DNA of 45,049 nucleotides from an uncultured Lachnospiraceae bacterium. Lineage in GTDB: Bacteria > Bacillota > Clostridia > Lachnospirales > Lachnospiraceae. The notes under the pieces were generated by a model. The model was not told the origin of the DNA, ran no database searches, and was given only the letters and a program-made list of their open reading frames with translations. The DNA lies in NCBI GenBank assembly GCA_946566685.1, contig CAMNXA010000026.1:1-45049 (forward strand). Reading direction: 5' to 3'. Position 1 is the stretch's first letter. Every line of letters starts with the position of its first letter. This document shows positions 27,029-35,190 of the stretch, in pieces. The position numbers and the translations under genes are program-made.

Positions 27029-28855
27029 ATGTGTGGAATTGTAGGCTATATTGGAACCAAACAGGCAGCGCCCATTATACTGGATGGATTGTCCAAGTTG
27101 GAGTACCGCGGATATGATTCGGCGGGGATGGCGATCTATGACGATGGAAAGATTAACATCACAAAGTCGGTAGGGCGTCTGAAAATACTTGAAAATATGA
27201 CACATGGGGGAGAGACCATGCCGGGTGTCTGCGGTATCGGACATACTCGCTGGGCGACCCACGGCGTACCCAGCAATACCAATGCCCATCCCCATTTTAA
27301 TGCAGATGAGACCATTACCGTGGTACATAACGGCATCATTGAGAATTATATACAACTACGCAAAATGTTAACGGACAGAGGTTATAAATTCGTGTCAGAG
27401 ACGGACACGGAAGTGCTGGCCCATCTGTTGGACTATTATTATAAAGGCAATCCCCTGGAGGCGATTACCAAGGTGCTTCACCGGGTGGAGGGTTCCTATG
27501 CCCTGGGTATTCTTTTTGCGGACTGCCCGGATCAGATCTTTGCGGCCAGAAAAGACTCCCCACTGATCGTGGGACAGAATCAGGACGGCTGTTTTATTGC
27601 TTCGGACGTACCTGCGATCCTCAAATATACCAGAAAAGTATATTATGTGGATAATCAGGAGGTCGTGCGCCTGCGTGCGGATCATATGCACTTTTATACG
27701 GTGGACGAGGAGGAGACACAGAAAGAGCCCGTCACCATTGAGTGGGATGCCAGCGCTGCGGAAAAGGGCGGTTATGAGCATTTCATGTTAAAGGAAATGT
27801 ATGAACAGCCAAAGACCGTGACAGACACCCTGATGCCCCGGCTGAAGGACAATGATATTGTGATTGAGGAACTGAATATGACCGATGAGGAATTGCGGGC
27901 AATCAATAAGATTCATATTGTGGCCTGCGGCTCCGCTTACCATGCGGGCGTGACGGGTAAATATGTGATTGAGGGATTTGCCAGGGTGCCGGTGGAGGTG
28001 GATCTGGCATCGGAGTTCCGCTATCGCAATCCCATCCTGGAAGAGGGGGGCATGGTGATCGTCATCAGCCAGTCCGGTGAGACGGCAGATACCCTGGCTG
28101 CGCTCCGGGAGGCAAAAGCGAGGGGCTTTCAAGTGCTCGGCATCGTCAACGTGGTGGGCAGTTCCATTGCCAGGGAAGCGGACAATGTCATGTATACCTG
28201 GGCCGGCCCGGAGATTGCGGTGGCTACTACGAAGGCATACAGTGCGCAGCTGATCGCGCTCTATCTGCTGGCGATCAAACTGGGCAGAGTGCGGGGCAAG
28301 ATTGATGATCAGGCATATGCCGGCATTATCGCAGACTTAAGATGCCTGCCGGATCAGATTGAACTTCTGTTGAATAATAAGAATAAAATACAGCGGTTTG
28401 CCAACCGCTACATTGGTGCGAAAGATGTATTCTTTATCGGCAGGGGGATCGACTATGCGATTTCTCTGGAGGGATCTCTGAAATTAAAGGAGATTTCTTA
28501 TATCCATTCCGAGGCTTATGCGGCGGGAGAGTTAAAACATGGAACCATCTCCCTGATCGAGGAGGGGACGTTGGTGGCGGCGGTTTCCACCCAGCCCGAA
28601 CTCTATGCGAAGACCATCAGTAACATGGTGGAGGTCAAGGCCAGAGGTGCATTCCTGCTGGCGGTGACCTGCGAGGAAAATAAGGCGATTGAAAAGGCGG
28701 CCGACTATGTGATCTATATTCCGGAGACCAATCCCTATTTTGCCAATTCCCTGGCCATCATTCCCCTGCAGCTGTTCGGGTATTATGTGGCTGTCGGCAA
28801 AGGCTGTGATGTGGATAAGCCAAGAAATCTGGCAAAATCAGTGACTGTGGAATAA
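27029..28855 (+). CDS. glmS: Glutamine-fructose-6-phosphate aminotransferase
   Basis: It makes glucosamine-6-phosphate from fructose-6-phosphate and glutamine, the entry step to UDP-GlcNAc for peptidoglycan and surface glycans. The 608-residue length is standard. The N-terminal nucleophile Cys follows the initiator Met in MCGIVGYIG. GHTRWATHG and the glutaminase block end near residue 230. Two SIS domains follow, with SQSGETADTL and TKAYSAQL, and the protein ends DKPRNLAKSVTVE. AGGAGG lies 9 nt before the start. The 69-nt upstream gap is too short for a glmS ribozyme and shows none of its core. Confidence 0.97.
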   Translation: MCGIVGYIGTKQAAPIILDGLSKLEYRGYDSAGMAIYDDGKINITKSVGRLKILENMTHGGETMPGVCGIGHTRWATHGVPSNTNAHPHFNADETITVVHNGIIENYIQLRKMLTDRGYKFVSETDTEVLAHLLDYYYKGNPLEAITKVLHRVEGSYALGILFADCPDQIFAARKDSPLIVGQNQDGCFIASDVPAILKYTRKVYYVDNQEVVRLRADHMHFYTVDEEETQKEPVTIEWDASAAEKGGYEHFMLKEMYEQPKTVTDTLMPRLKDNDIVIEELNMTDEELRAINKIHIVACGSAYHAGVTGKYVIEGFARVPVEVDLASEFRYRNPILEEGGMVIVISQSGETADTLAALREAKARGFQVLGIVNVVGSSIAREADNVMYTWAGPEIAVATTKAYSAQLIALYLLAIKLGRVRGKIDDQAYAGIIADLRCLPDQIELLLNNKNKIQRFANRYIGAKDVFFIGRGIDYAISLEGSLKLKEISYIHSEAYAAGELKHGTISLIEEGTLVAAVSTQPELYAKTISNMVEVKARGAFLLAVTCEENKAIEKAADYVIYIPETNPYFANSLAIIPLQLFGYYVAVGKGCDVDKPRNLAKSVTVE

Positions 28856-28899
28856 ACACATAAAAAACAAAAAGAAAACACAATTTTTATAGAAAGTCA

Positions 28900-28930
28900 T
28901 CACAATTTATTCACAATTAAAGAATATACT
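28900..28930 (+). promoter_or_regulatory. Putative regulated promoter of htrA
   Basis: Two direct repeats, TCACAATT at 28900-28907 and 28911-28918, are 11 bp apart, one helical turn. They lie over the expected -35 region of a -10 box TATACT at 28925-28930, and a partial copy, ACACAATT, lies further upstream. No good -35 hexamer is present, which suits an activator-dependent promoter. Confidence 0.4.
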
Positions 28931-29038
28931 GGCTACATGATCAAACAACGGATGCCAGTTTTTGCCGGACATCCTTATGTTAAGAAGATGATCGGCGAAA
29001 GCCGGTACAGATAGGAATGATGGAAAGGAGAGAGGATC

Positions 29039-30577
29039 ATGTACGACAATCAGTATCCAAACGATTACACAAACCAGAATGAAAATAAACCGCAGCCTGC
29101 CGGGATAGAATACCGGAACTACCAGAACGGCTATCAGGGCAGTTACAATGCTTATCAGCAGAATCAGGCGGGAACGCAGCAGAATACGGCCAGTCAGGGC
29201 ACGGGCAGTCCCTATCACCAGGGCAGTACGTACCAGACGAGCGGGGGCAGTTACCAGTATGGCAGTACGTATTCCAATGATTATGCGAGGATGGATCATA
29301 AGAAAGACAAGAAGACCCGGGAAAAGAAAGCGCATACCGGAGGCGGTTATTTTAAGAAAGCGCTGGTGGCAGTGTCCCTGGGGCTGTTCTTCGGAATCTT
29401 TGCAGGGCTGGGACTTTATATCGTGGATAGCGTTTCCGGCATGTCAGCCAAGGCAGACAAGTCCGTCACGCTCGAACAGTCCGAGGATGCCACTGTATGG
29501 GAGGCCGCAGAGGGCGAGGAAGTAGTGGAGGAAGCGGAGAATCAGACCGCAGCCGGTATCAAGAAGACAGATACGGTAACGACCGTGGCCTCTGATGTAT
29601 CGGAAGTGGTAACGGAAGTGATGCCCTCCATTGTTGCAGTCAACAATCATTATACGGAGACCATGTCTTATTTTGGACAGTCTATGAGCAGTGAGGCGGA
29701 TGCCAGCGGTTCCGGTATTATTGTGGGGCAGAACGACACAGAGCTTCTGATCGTGACCAACTATCATGTGATAGAGGATACGGATAAGCTGACGGTGCAG
29801 TTTGTGGAAGGCAGTGAGGCAGAGGCCCTGATCAAGGGTATGGATCCCAACATGGATCTGGCGGTCATCGCGGTGCCGATTGAAGAGATAGAATCTAAGA
29901 CATTGCAGGAGATTAAGGTGGCTACGCTGGGTGATTCCGATTCCCTGGTAGTAGGTGAGCCTGCCATCGCGATCGGGAACTCCCTTGGCTATGGACAATC
30001 AGTCACCACAGGCGTGATCAGTGCCCTGGACAGAAGCATTGAGATTTCCGGCAGCGCGGACGGTACCTTTATCCAGACGGATGCGGCCATCAATCCTGGA
30101 AACTCCGGCGGTGCGCTCTTAAATATCAAGGGCGAGGTGATCGGTATCAATTCCAACAAGATTGGCGGCAGTGCAGTGGAAGGTATGGGTTATGCGATTC
30201 CAATCTCGGCGGCCAGCCCCATCATTGCGGACCTGATGCTGAAGGAGACCAAGAGCAAGGTAGCCGAGGAGGAGAGAGGATATCTGGGCATTTCCGGTAT
30301 CAGTGTCACGAAGGAAGTGTCGCAGGCCTATGGTATGCCGGAAGGCGTCTATATTGCGCAGGTATATGAAAATACCGCGGCGGCCAGGGCAGGGCTTAAA
30401 CAGGGCGATATCATTATGGAGTTTAACGGTGATTCGATCACTTCCATGGAAGAACTGCAAAGAGAACTGGAATTTTATGCGAAAGGCGATACCGTGAAGG
30501 TTAAAGTCATGACAATGGCAGTGAATGGGTATGAGGAAGCCACGGTGGAACTGACGCTTGGGAATAAGGTACAGTAA
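29039..30577 (+). CDS. Membrane-anchored HtrA-like serine protease
   Basis: An envelope quality-control protease of the HtrA/DegP family, 512 residues. The N-terminal ~95 residues are low-complexity Gln/Asn/Tyr/Gly/Ser sequence with repeated GSTY and GSYQYGS units, then a Lys-rich stretch and a membrane helix (about 103-128). The trypsin-like domain (about 190-395) has the full triad: His243 in NYHVIE, Asp273 in DLAVIAV and Ser356 in GNSGGALL. One PDZ domain (about 410-508) follows, with GYLGISG and AGLKQGDIIMEFNG. It ends in a clear terminator and is probably monocistronic. The cytoplasmic tail is longer and more prion-like in composition than is usual for Bacillus HtrA. Confidence 0.95.
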   Translation: MYDNQYPNDYTNQNENKPQPAGIEYRNYQNGYQGSYNAYQQNQAGTQQNTASQGTGSPYHQGSTYQTSGGSYQYGSTYSNDYARMDHKKDKKTREKKAHTGGGYFKKALVAVSLGLFFGIFAGLGLYIVDSVSGMSAKADKSVTLEQSEDATVWEAAEGEEVVEEAENQTAAGIKKTDTVTTVASDVSEVVTEVMPSIVAVNNHYTETMSYFGQSMSSEADASGSGIIVGQNDTELLIVTNYHVIEDTDKLTVQFVEGSEAEALIKGMDPNMDLAVIAVPIEEIESKTLQEIKVATLGDSDSLVVGEPAIAIGNSLGYGQSVTTGVISALDRSIEISGSADGTFIQTDAAINPGNSGGALLNIKGEVIGINSNKIGGSAVEGMGYAIPISAASPIIADLMLKETKSKVAEEERGYLGISGISVTKEVSQAYGMPEGVYIAQVYENTAAARAGLKQGDIIMEFNGDSITSMEELQRELEFYAKGDTVKVKVMTMAVNGYEEATVELTLGNKVQ

Positions 30578-30596
30578 TTCATATTGTGATTATATT

Positions 30597-30625
30597 AAAA
30601 GGCGGCTTTTGGCCGCCTTTCTCCT
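30597..30625 (+). terminator. Intrinsic terminator after htrA
   Basis: The stem AAAGGCGGC / GCCGCCTTT encloses a short T-rich loop and ends in a pyrimidine-rich tail (CTCCTT). The stem's own A and T arms make it potentially bidirectional. Confidence 0.85.
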
Positions 30626-30657
30626 TGTAATATAGCAGGAAAGCGCTTTAGAAAATG

Positions 30658-30686
30658 TTTACTTGTGGGAATGTGTGTTTTATATT
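30658..30686 (+). promoter_or_regulatory. Putative promoter of clpX-like gene
   Basis: TTTACT (30658-30663) and TATATT (30681-30686) are 17 bp apart, about 113 bp upstream of the start codon. Confidence 0.45.
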
Positions 30687-30798
30687 ATGATAAAAAGGTG
30701 GAAAAGGCAGAAGGAGAATGGATGGAAACATAGTCTGTATTGGATGAAATATATATGACACATATGTCATAAAGAGAGAAAAGGGAGAAACTGAGGAT

Positions 30799-32487
30799 AT
30801 GTATGATGACAAGTATAATGATATAGAGAAAGAAGGCAAGACCTGGGATTTCCGGGAAGTGGAGGATGCCGAGGAGCAGAGGGAAGAACTCCGCAGGCTT
30901 AGAAGAGAAAGTACGGCCGGGGAAGTACAGGAGGCAGCCGCCGTGACGATGGATGGCAGTCAGAAATCAGGAGATATGCTTCAGGAAATGGAGGATATTC
31001 CCCGGGATGATGGTCAGGAACAGAAAGAGGAGCCGGCTAATATACAGAAAGAAGTCGTCAAAATGGATGCCGGGAAAGATGACCATGACGATGGCTATGA
31101 GGATGTCTGCTTTATCTGCCGCAGGCCGGAGAGCAAGGCGGGCAGGATGTTCCGTCTGCCCAATCATATCTGCGTCTGTGATGACTGTATGCATAAGACC
31201 ATGGATACGGTCAGCCAGTTTGATTATCAGGGGCTTTTAAATCGCGATGATATGGATGATTTGAATGGCCGGGGCTTCCCCAATATCAGCTTTGTCAATC
31301 TGGCAGATCTGCAGGGAGACGGCGGAATCCCGAATAAGCAGAAACTGAAGAAAAAGAAGAAAAAAGATGCCAGGGCGGAGATTGATATCCGCAATATCAT
31401 GCCGCCCCATAAGATCAAGGCCAAGCTGGACGAATATGTAGTGGGGCAGGAACATGCCAAGAAGGTCATGTCTGTGGCAGTTTATAATCATTATAAGAGA
31501 GTGGCCACCGGCACTATGGATGAGATAGAGATTGAGAAATCCAATATGCTGATGATCGGGCCCACGGGCTGCGGTAAGACCTATCTGGTCAAGACCCTGG
31601 CCAGACTTCTCGATGTGCCGCTTGCGATCACGGATGCAACATCGCTTACAGAGGCCGGATACATCGGAGACGATATCGAGAGCGTGGTTTCCAAACTTCT
31701 GGCGGCGGCGGATAATGATGTGGAGCGTGCGGAGCAGGGGATTATTTTTATTGATGAGATAGATAAGATCGCCAAGAAGAAAAATACCAATTCCCGGGAT
31801 GTGAGCGGGGAATCGGTACAGCAGGGAATGCTGAAACTTCTGGAGGGCGCGGAAGTAGAGGTGCCTGTGGGAGCCAATTCCAAGAATGCCATGGTACCGC
31901 TTGCCACGGTCAATACCAAGAATATTTTGTTTATCTGCGGCGGCGCTTTTCCGGATCTGGAAGAGATCATCAAGCAGAGGCTGAACAAGAAGACTTCTAT
32001 TGGCTACAGCGCGGAACTGAGGGATAAGTACGACAAGGAAAAGAATATCTTAAAGCGGGTGACGGTGGAGGATATCAAGAAATTCGGTATGATACCGGAG
32101 TTTATCGGACGTCTGCCGGTCATATTTACCCTGGAGGGGCTGACCAGGGAGATGATGGTCAAGATTTTGAGCGAGCCCAGGAATGCCATTTTAAAACAGT
32201 ATCAGAAACTGCTGGAACTGGACGAGGTACAGCTTATCTTTGACCAGGGAGCCCTTGAGGCGATTGCCGAGAAGGCCATGGAAAAGGAGACCGGAGCCAG
32301 GGCATTGCGTGCTATCATCGAGGAATTTATGCTGGATATCATGTATGAGGTGCCCAAAGATGACAATATCGGCCGGGTAACCATTACCAGAGAGTATATT
32401 GAGGGCACGGGAGGGCCGGTGATTGACATTCGCAGCAACAGTCTGGAACATCCGGACCGACTGAATGTGATAGAAGAGGAAGTATAG
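30799..32487 (+). CDS. ClpX-like AAA+ unfoldase with N-terminal extension
   Basis: 562 residues against roughly 420 for ClpX. A hydrophilic, mostly acidic extension of about 100 residues precedes a zinc finger (C104-x2-C107-x19-C127-x2-C130), a Lys-rich linker and the AAA+ core. Walker A is GPTGCGKT, Walker B is IIFIDEID, pore loop 1 is AGYIGDD, and sensor regions FICGGAF and ETGARALRAI are present. Two ClpX-specific loops differ: the RKH loop reads SKN, and the ClpP-docking IGF tripeptide reads IGY. No clpP or tig lies nearby, so this may be a paralogue rather than housekeeping ClpX. The next gene begins 40 nt downstream, implying an operon with a subtilisin-family protein. The ribosome site (GAGG) is close to the ATG. 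Confidence 0.9.
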   Translation: MYDDKYNDIEKEGKTWDFREVEDAEEQREELRRLRRESTAGEVQEAAAVTMDGSQKSGDMLQEMEDIPRDDGQEQKEEPANIQKEVVKMDAGKDDHDDGYEDVCFICRRPESKAGRMFRLPNHICVCDDCMHKTMDTVSQFDYQGLLNRDDMDDLNGRGFPNISFVNLADLQGDGGIPNKQKLKKKKKKDARAEIDIRNIMPPHKIKAKLDEYVVGQEHAKKVMSVAVYNHYKRVATGTMDEIEIEKSNMLMIGPTGCGKTYLVKTLARLLDVPLAITDATSLTEAGYIGDDIESVVSKLLAAADNDVERAEQGIIFIDEIDKIAKKKNTNSRDVSGESVQQGMLKLLEGAEVEVPVGANSKNAMVPLATVNTKNILFICGGAFPDLEEIIKQRLNKKTSIGYSAELRDKYDKEKNILKRVTVEDIKKFGMIPEFIGRLPVIFTLEGLTREMMVKILSEPRNAILKQYQKLLELDEVQLIFDQGALEAIAEKAMEKETGARALRAIIEEFMLDIMYEVPKDDNIGRVTITREYIEGTGGPVIDIRSNSLEHPDRLNVIEEEV

Positions 32488-32527
32488 ACATAGAATAGGG
32501 ATAAGAGAGAAATAGGTTGGAAGAGAA

Positions 32528-34198
32528 TTGACCTGTAGAGAAAAAATCTTATCAAATGATTATGTGGACCTTATCACAGACTATGAAGGCGCGGAACAGT
32601 TTTTTGAAGCGATGGGGGCGGATTTCTGCCATCACAGGATAGATGAATATTATGGCGTTACGAATGTGAGACGGAGCGAGACACCACCCATGTCCATCGG
32701 TTATTATGGCTATTCTGCAATTCCTAAGCTGTATGGGCTGATGCAGACTGGGAGCGTACCCTTTAATCCGGAGTGCCTCAATGCAATGGGCAATATTCAG
32801 GTGCAGAACCCGCCTTTGGCATTGCAGGGAAACGGCGTTATCATCGGCTTTATTGATACGGGAATCCGTTATGAACTGGATGTGTTCAGACGGGAGGATG
32901 GCAGCAGTCGTATTGTATCTATCTGGGATCAGACCATACAGACAGGGACGCCGCCGGAGGGCTTTGAATATGGCACGGAGTACCGCCGCTCCGATATTGA
33001 TCAGGCTTTGCAGCTTGATGACCCATTGTCTGTTGTGCCCACCACGGATACTATTGGCCATGGCACACAGATGGCGTCTGCGGCGGCAGGAAGCCTGCTG
33101 GATCAGGGTCTGACCTTCCGGGGCGCAGCGCCGCTGGCGGATATTGCGGTGGTCAAGTTAAAGGGAGCCAAACAGTACCTGCGGGATTATTATTTGATTG
33201 ACGACAGGGCAGAGGCTTATCAGGAAAATGATATCATGGAGGCTGTCAGGTATATACAGCGGATGGCGGTACCTTTCAGTAAGCCGGTGGTGATCGTTCT
33301 GGGCATTGGCACGAATATGGGCAGCCATGATGGGACCTCTCCTCTGGCTTCCTACCTGAATATTGTAGCGAGCCGCAGGAGCCGGTCGGTGGTGGTCTGC
33401 GGTGGCAATGAAGGGGATAAAGAGCATCATTATGAACATTCCATGCCCAGCGATGTGGAGGTTCGGGTATCAGAGCGTATGAAAGGATTCTGCATGGAGT
33501 TGTGGGGGAGCCTGCCTGACGATTATGCTATTTCCATACGTTCGCCGGGCGGGGAAGTATCTCCGATTCTTGACTTCCGTAACGGGATTGATAAGAGTAT
33601 TTATTATATCTTCGACAGAACCAGGATAACGCTGTCAGTGGTTCTGGTGGAGAAAGATGCAGGGGATCCCTTGATATTTATGCGTTTTGACAATCCTACA
33701 CCAGGGATCTGGACGGTGTCGGTGAGTTCCTCAGAGAGACAGATGCGCGGCACCGGGCTTTATCATATGTGGCTGCCGATTGAACAGTTTCTGGAACAGA
33801 GCGTTACATTCCTCTCCCCCAGTCCGGAAGTGACACTGACAGAACCTTCCAATGCGGCCCAGGTCATCACCATATCAGCTTACAACAGCCACACGGACAG
33901 CTGGTATCCTGTCTCCGGCAGAGGATATACCAGAAATGGGGGTATTAAGCCGGATCTCGTAGCGCCGGGGGTGAGAGTTCCGGCAATCCTGGGAGAAGAG
34001 AACGGTTCCTGTATCGCGGCGGCGATGGCGGCGGGATGTGCGGCTCAGTTCATGGAGTGGGCGATTGTAGACAGCAGTGCACCGGCGGTGGACAGCAGGG
34101 GAACGAAGAGTTATCTGATTCAGGGGGCTGACCGTTCGGGTGATATTGTGTATCCCGACACGAGATGGGGGGCGTATGGTAATATAGTGTCAAGTTAG
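32528..34198 (+). CDS. Subtilisin-family (S8) protein with Ser-to-Cys change
   Basis: 556 residues from TTG 32528, the only early in-frame start, with a weak ribosome site (GGAAGAG). The fold is that of the Clostridial Csp-like S8 peptidases, with a long insertion between His and Ser. Asp110 is in IGFIDTG, His178 in IGHGTQMAS, and the oxyanion Asn in CGGNEG. Where the family has G-T-S-x-A, this protein has G-S-C-I-A (493-497), so the nucleophile position is Cys495. The C-terminus reads WGAYGNIVSS and stops where relatives usually continue about ten residues after a WGYG motif. It could be a pseudoprotease, a cysteine variant or a decaying gene. The stop lies inside an inverted repeat at the edge of the mobile element. 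It is probably co-transcribed with the ClpX-like gene. Confidence 0.88.
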   Translation: MTCREKILSNDYVDLITDYEGAEQFFEAMGADFCHHRIDEYYGVTNVRRSETPPMSIGYYGYSAIPKLYGLMQTGSVPFNPECLNAMGNIQVQNPPLALQGNGVIIGFIDTGIRYELDVFRREDGSSRIVSIWDQTIQTGTPPEGFEYGTEYRRSDIDQALQLDDPLSVVPTTDTIGHGTQMASAAAGSLLDQGLTFRGAAPLADIAVVKLKGAKQYLRDYYLIDDRAEAYQENDIMEAVRYIQRMAVPFSKPVVIVLGIGTNMGSHDGTSPLASYLNIVASRRSRSVVVCGGNEGDKEHHYEHSMPSDVEVRVSERMKGFCMELWGSLPDDYAISIRSPGGEVSPILDFRNGIDKSIYYIFDRTRITLSVVLVEKDAGDPLIFMRFDNPTPGIWTVSVSSSERQMRGTGLYHMWLPIEQFLEQSVTFLSPSPEVTLTEPSNAAQVITISAYNSHTDSWYPVSGRGYTRNGGIKPDLVAPGVRVPAILGEENGSCIAAAMAAGCAAQFMEWAIVDSSAPAVDSRGTKSYLIQGADRSGDIVYPDTRWGAYGNIVSS

Positions 34199-34335
34199 CA
34201 AGGAGCCAGTAAAATCAAGGGCTTCCGCTGATTTAGTCCTATGAAAAAACTGCTGTGCAAACAGCAAAATTGGATAAGGACGGGCCTGTTTTTAACCAGA
34301 AAACCGAAAATCAAGCAACTTGACACTAATATACC
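34178..34335. mobile_element. 158-bp inverted-repeat unit at the element junction
   Basis: GGTAATATAGTGTCAAGTT (34178-34196) and AACTTGACACTAATATACC (34317-34335) form 19-bp inverted ends with 16 matches. The left copy overlaps the last codons of the S8 gene. The interior is non-coding and includes a small hairpin, GCTGT-GCAA-ACAGC (about 34252-34265), and one copy of GCTGATTTAGTCCTAT. It may be a mini-transposon or the recombination site of the conjugative element. Confidence 0.5.
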
Positions 34336-34465
34336 ACAAAGCCGAGTGGTGTTGTAAAAAGTGTGCCTAAAAGGGGTGATAACTGAATATTTTTAAGTTT
34401 AGGTAGGACTAAATTAGCTTTTCATGCGGACAAGTATCGTGTCTGCGCGGCTGATTTAGTCCTAT
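34227..34465. repeat. Three copies of GCTGATTTAGTCCTAT
   Basis: Exact direct copies lie at 34227-34242 and 34450-34465, and an inverted copy with one mismatch at 34404-34418. The last two form a hairpin whose loop contains a second stem, GCGGACA / TGTCTGC. The structure ends about 30 bp upstream of the first element gene. It is a candidate operator, terminator-like structure or recombinase site. Confidence 0.6.
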
Positions 34466-34496
34466 TTTAATTGAACCATATTAACAGGAGGTACGA

Positions 34497-34739
34497 ATGA
34501 AATCAAGAGAAATGACGGTTTACAGGGCAAGGGGAAACGGTAAAGACCTCACGGTTCCAATGATTATGATGCAGGGAAAGTGGCTGCGTGATATGGGGTT
34601 TGCCGTTGGAGACAGGGTATCCGTAACCTTGCAGGATGGAAAACTTGTGGTAGAGAGGACAGGCCGGGTATGGTCTGATCCGAAAGGGATTACGGCTGTG
34701 AAAGAGGAAGCCGGGATATGCGATGGAAAGGCGGTATAA
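34497..34739 (+). CDS. SymE-like AbrB-fold protein
   Basis: An 80-residue protein with a strong ribosome site (AGGAGG). The block PMIMMQGKWLRDMGFAVGDRVSVTLQDGKLVVE (residues 20-52) matches the SymE toxin domain, a swapped-hairpin AbrB relative. E. coli SymE is a stress-induced type I toxin controlled by the antisense RNA SymR. In conjugative elements of Firmicutes such proteins are usually small cargo or regulatory genes. A type I toxin role is possible but no antisense RNA can be read from sequence. It is the first gene of the mobile element in this window, directly after the repeat-rich junction. Confidence 0.75.
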   Translation: MKSREMTVYRARGNGKDLTVPMIMMQGKWLRDMGFAVGDRVSVTLQDGKLVVERTGRVWSDPKGITAVKEEAGICDGKAV

Positions 34740-34741
34740 AT

Positions 34742-35188
34742 ATGGCAGATTTAAACATGGTATTAAAGGAAACCCAAAAGCTGAATGGAAGTATCAGGAG
34801 CCTGCTGAGGCTGTCTACATATGACGATTACGATGATCTGAGCGGGCTGCATATCGACTATGAGGACGGGCAGCAGCTTTTTCTTCAGACCGAACTTAGG
34901 GAGATCATGGAGAAACTTTCAGATGTGACGGGCAGGATTGCATATCTTTCCCGCCCGGTAAAAGAAACAAGCCGCCTGCATAAGAACCGGAGCGGAAGGT
35001 ATGAGACAAAAGGCGGTCATTATTATACCAGTGGGAGCGGCATTGAGGCGCTGATAAAAGACGATTATCAGGAAGTGCCTTATTGGGTATGGACAAGCGT
35101 GGAGCATGACGGAAAGGACTACTATCTTGTAGGCCATAAAAATATACGGCTGGACGGCCTGACTGTCCGGGTGAGAGAGGCGGTGTGA
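34742..35188 (+). CDS. DUF5348-like element protein
   Basis: A 148-residue hydrophilic protein beginning MADLNMVLKETQKL, 2 nt after the SymE-like stop. The start at 34742 is chosen over an in-frame ATG at 34718 because it follows GGAAAGG. The N-terminal part is helical. The C-terminal ~75 residues (SGRYETKGGHYYTSGSGIEALI, WTSVEHDGKDYYLVGH) form a compact beta-rich block that resembles DUF5348 of Firmicute conjugative elements. No catalytic motif is visible and the function is unknown. It is co-transcribed with parA, whose start is just past this stop. Confidence 0.65.
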   Translation: MADLNMVLKETQKLNGSIRSLLRLSTYDDYDDLSGLHIDYEDGQQLFLQTELREIMEKLSDVTGRIAYLSRPVKETSRLHKNRSGRYETKGGHYYTSGSGIEALIKDDYQEVPYWVWTSVEHDGKDYYLVGHKNIRLDGLTVRVREAV

Positions 35189-35190
35189 GT

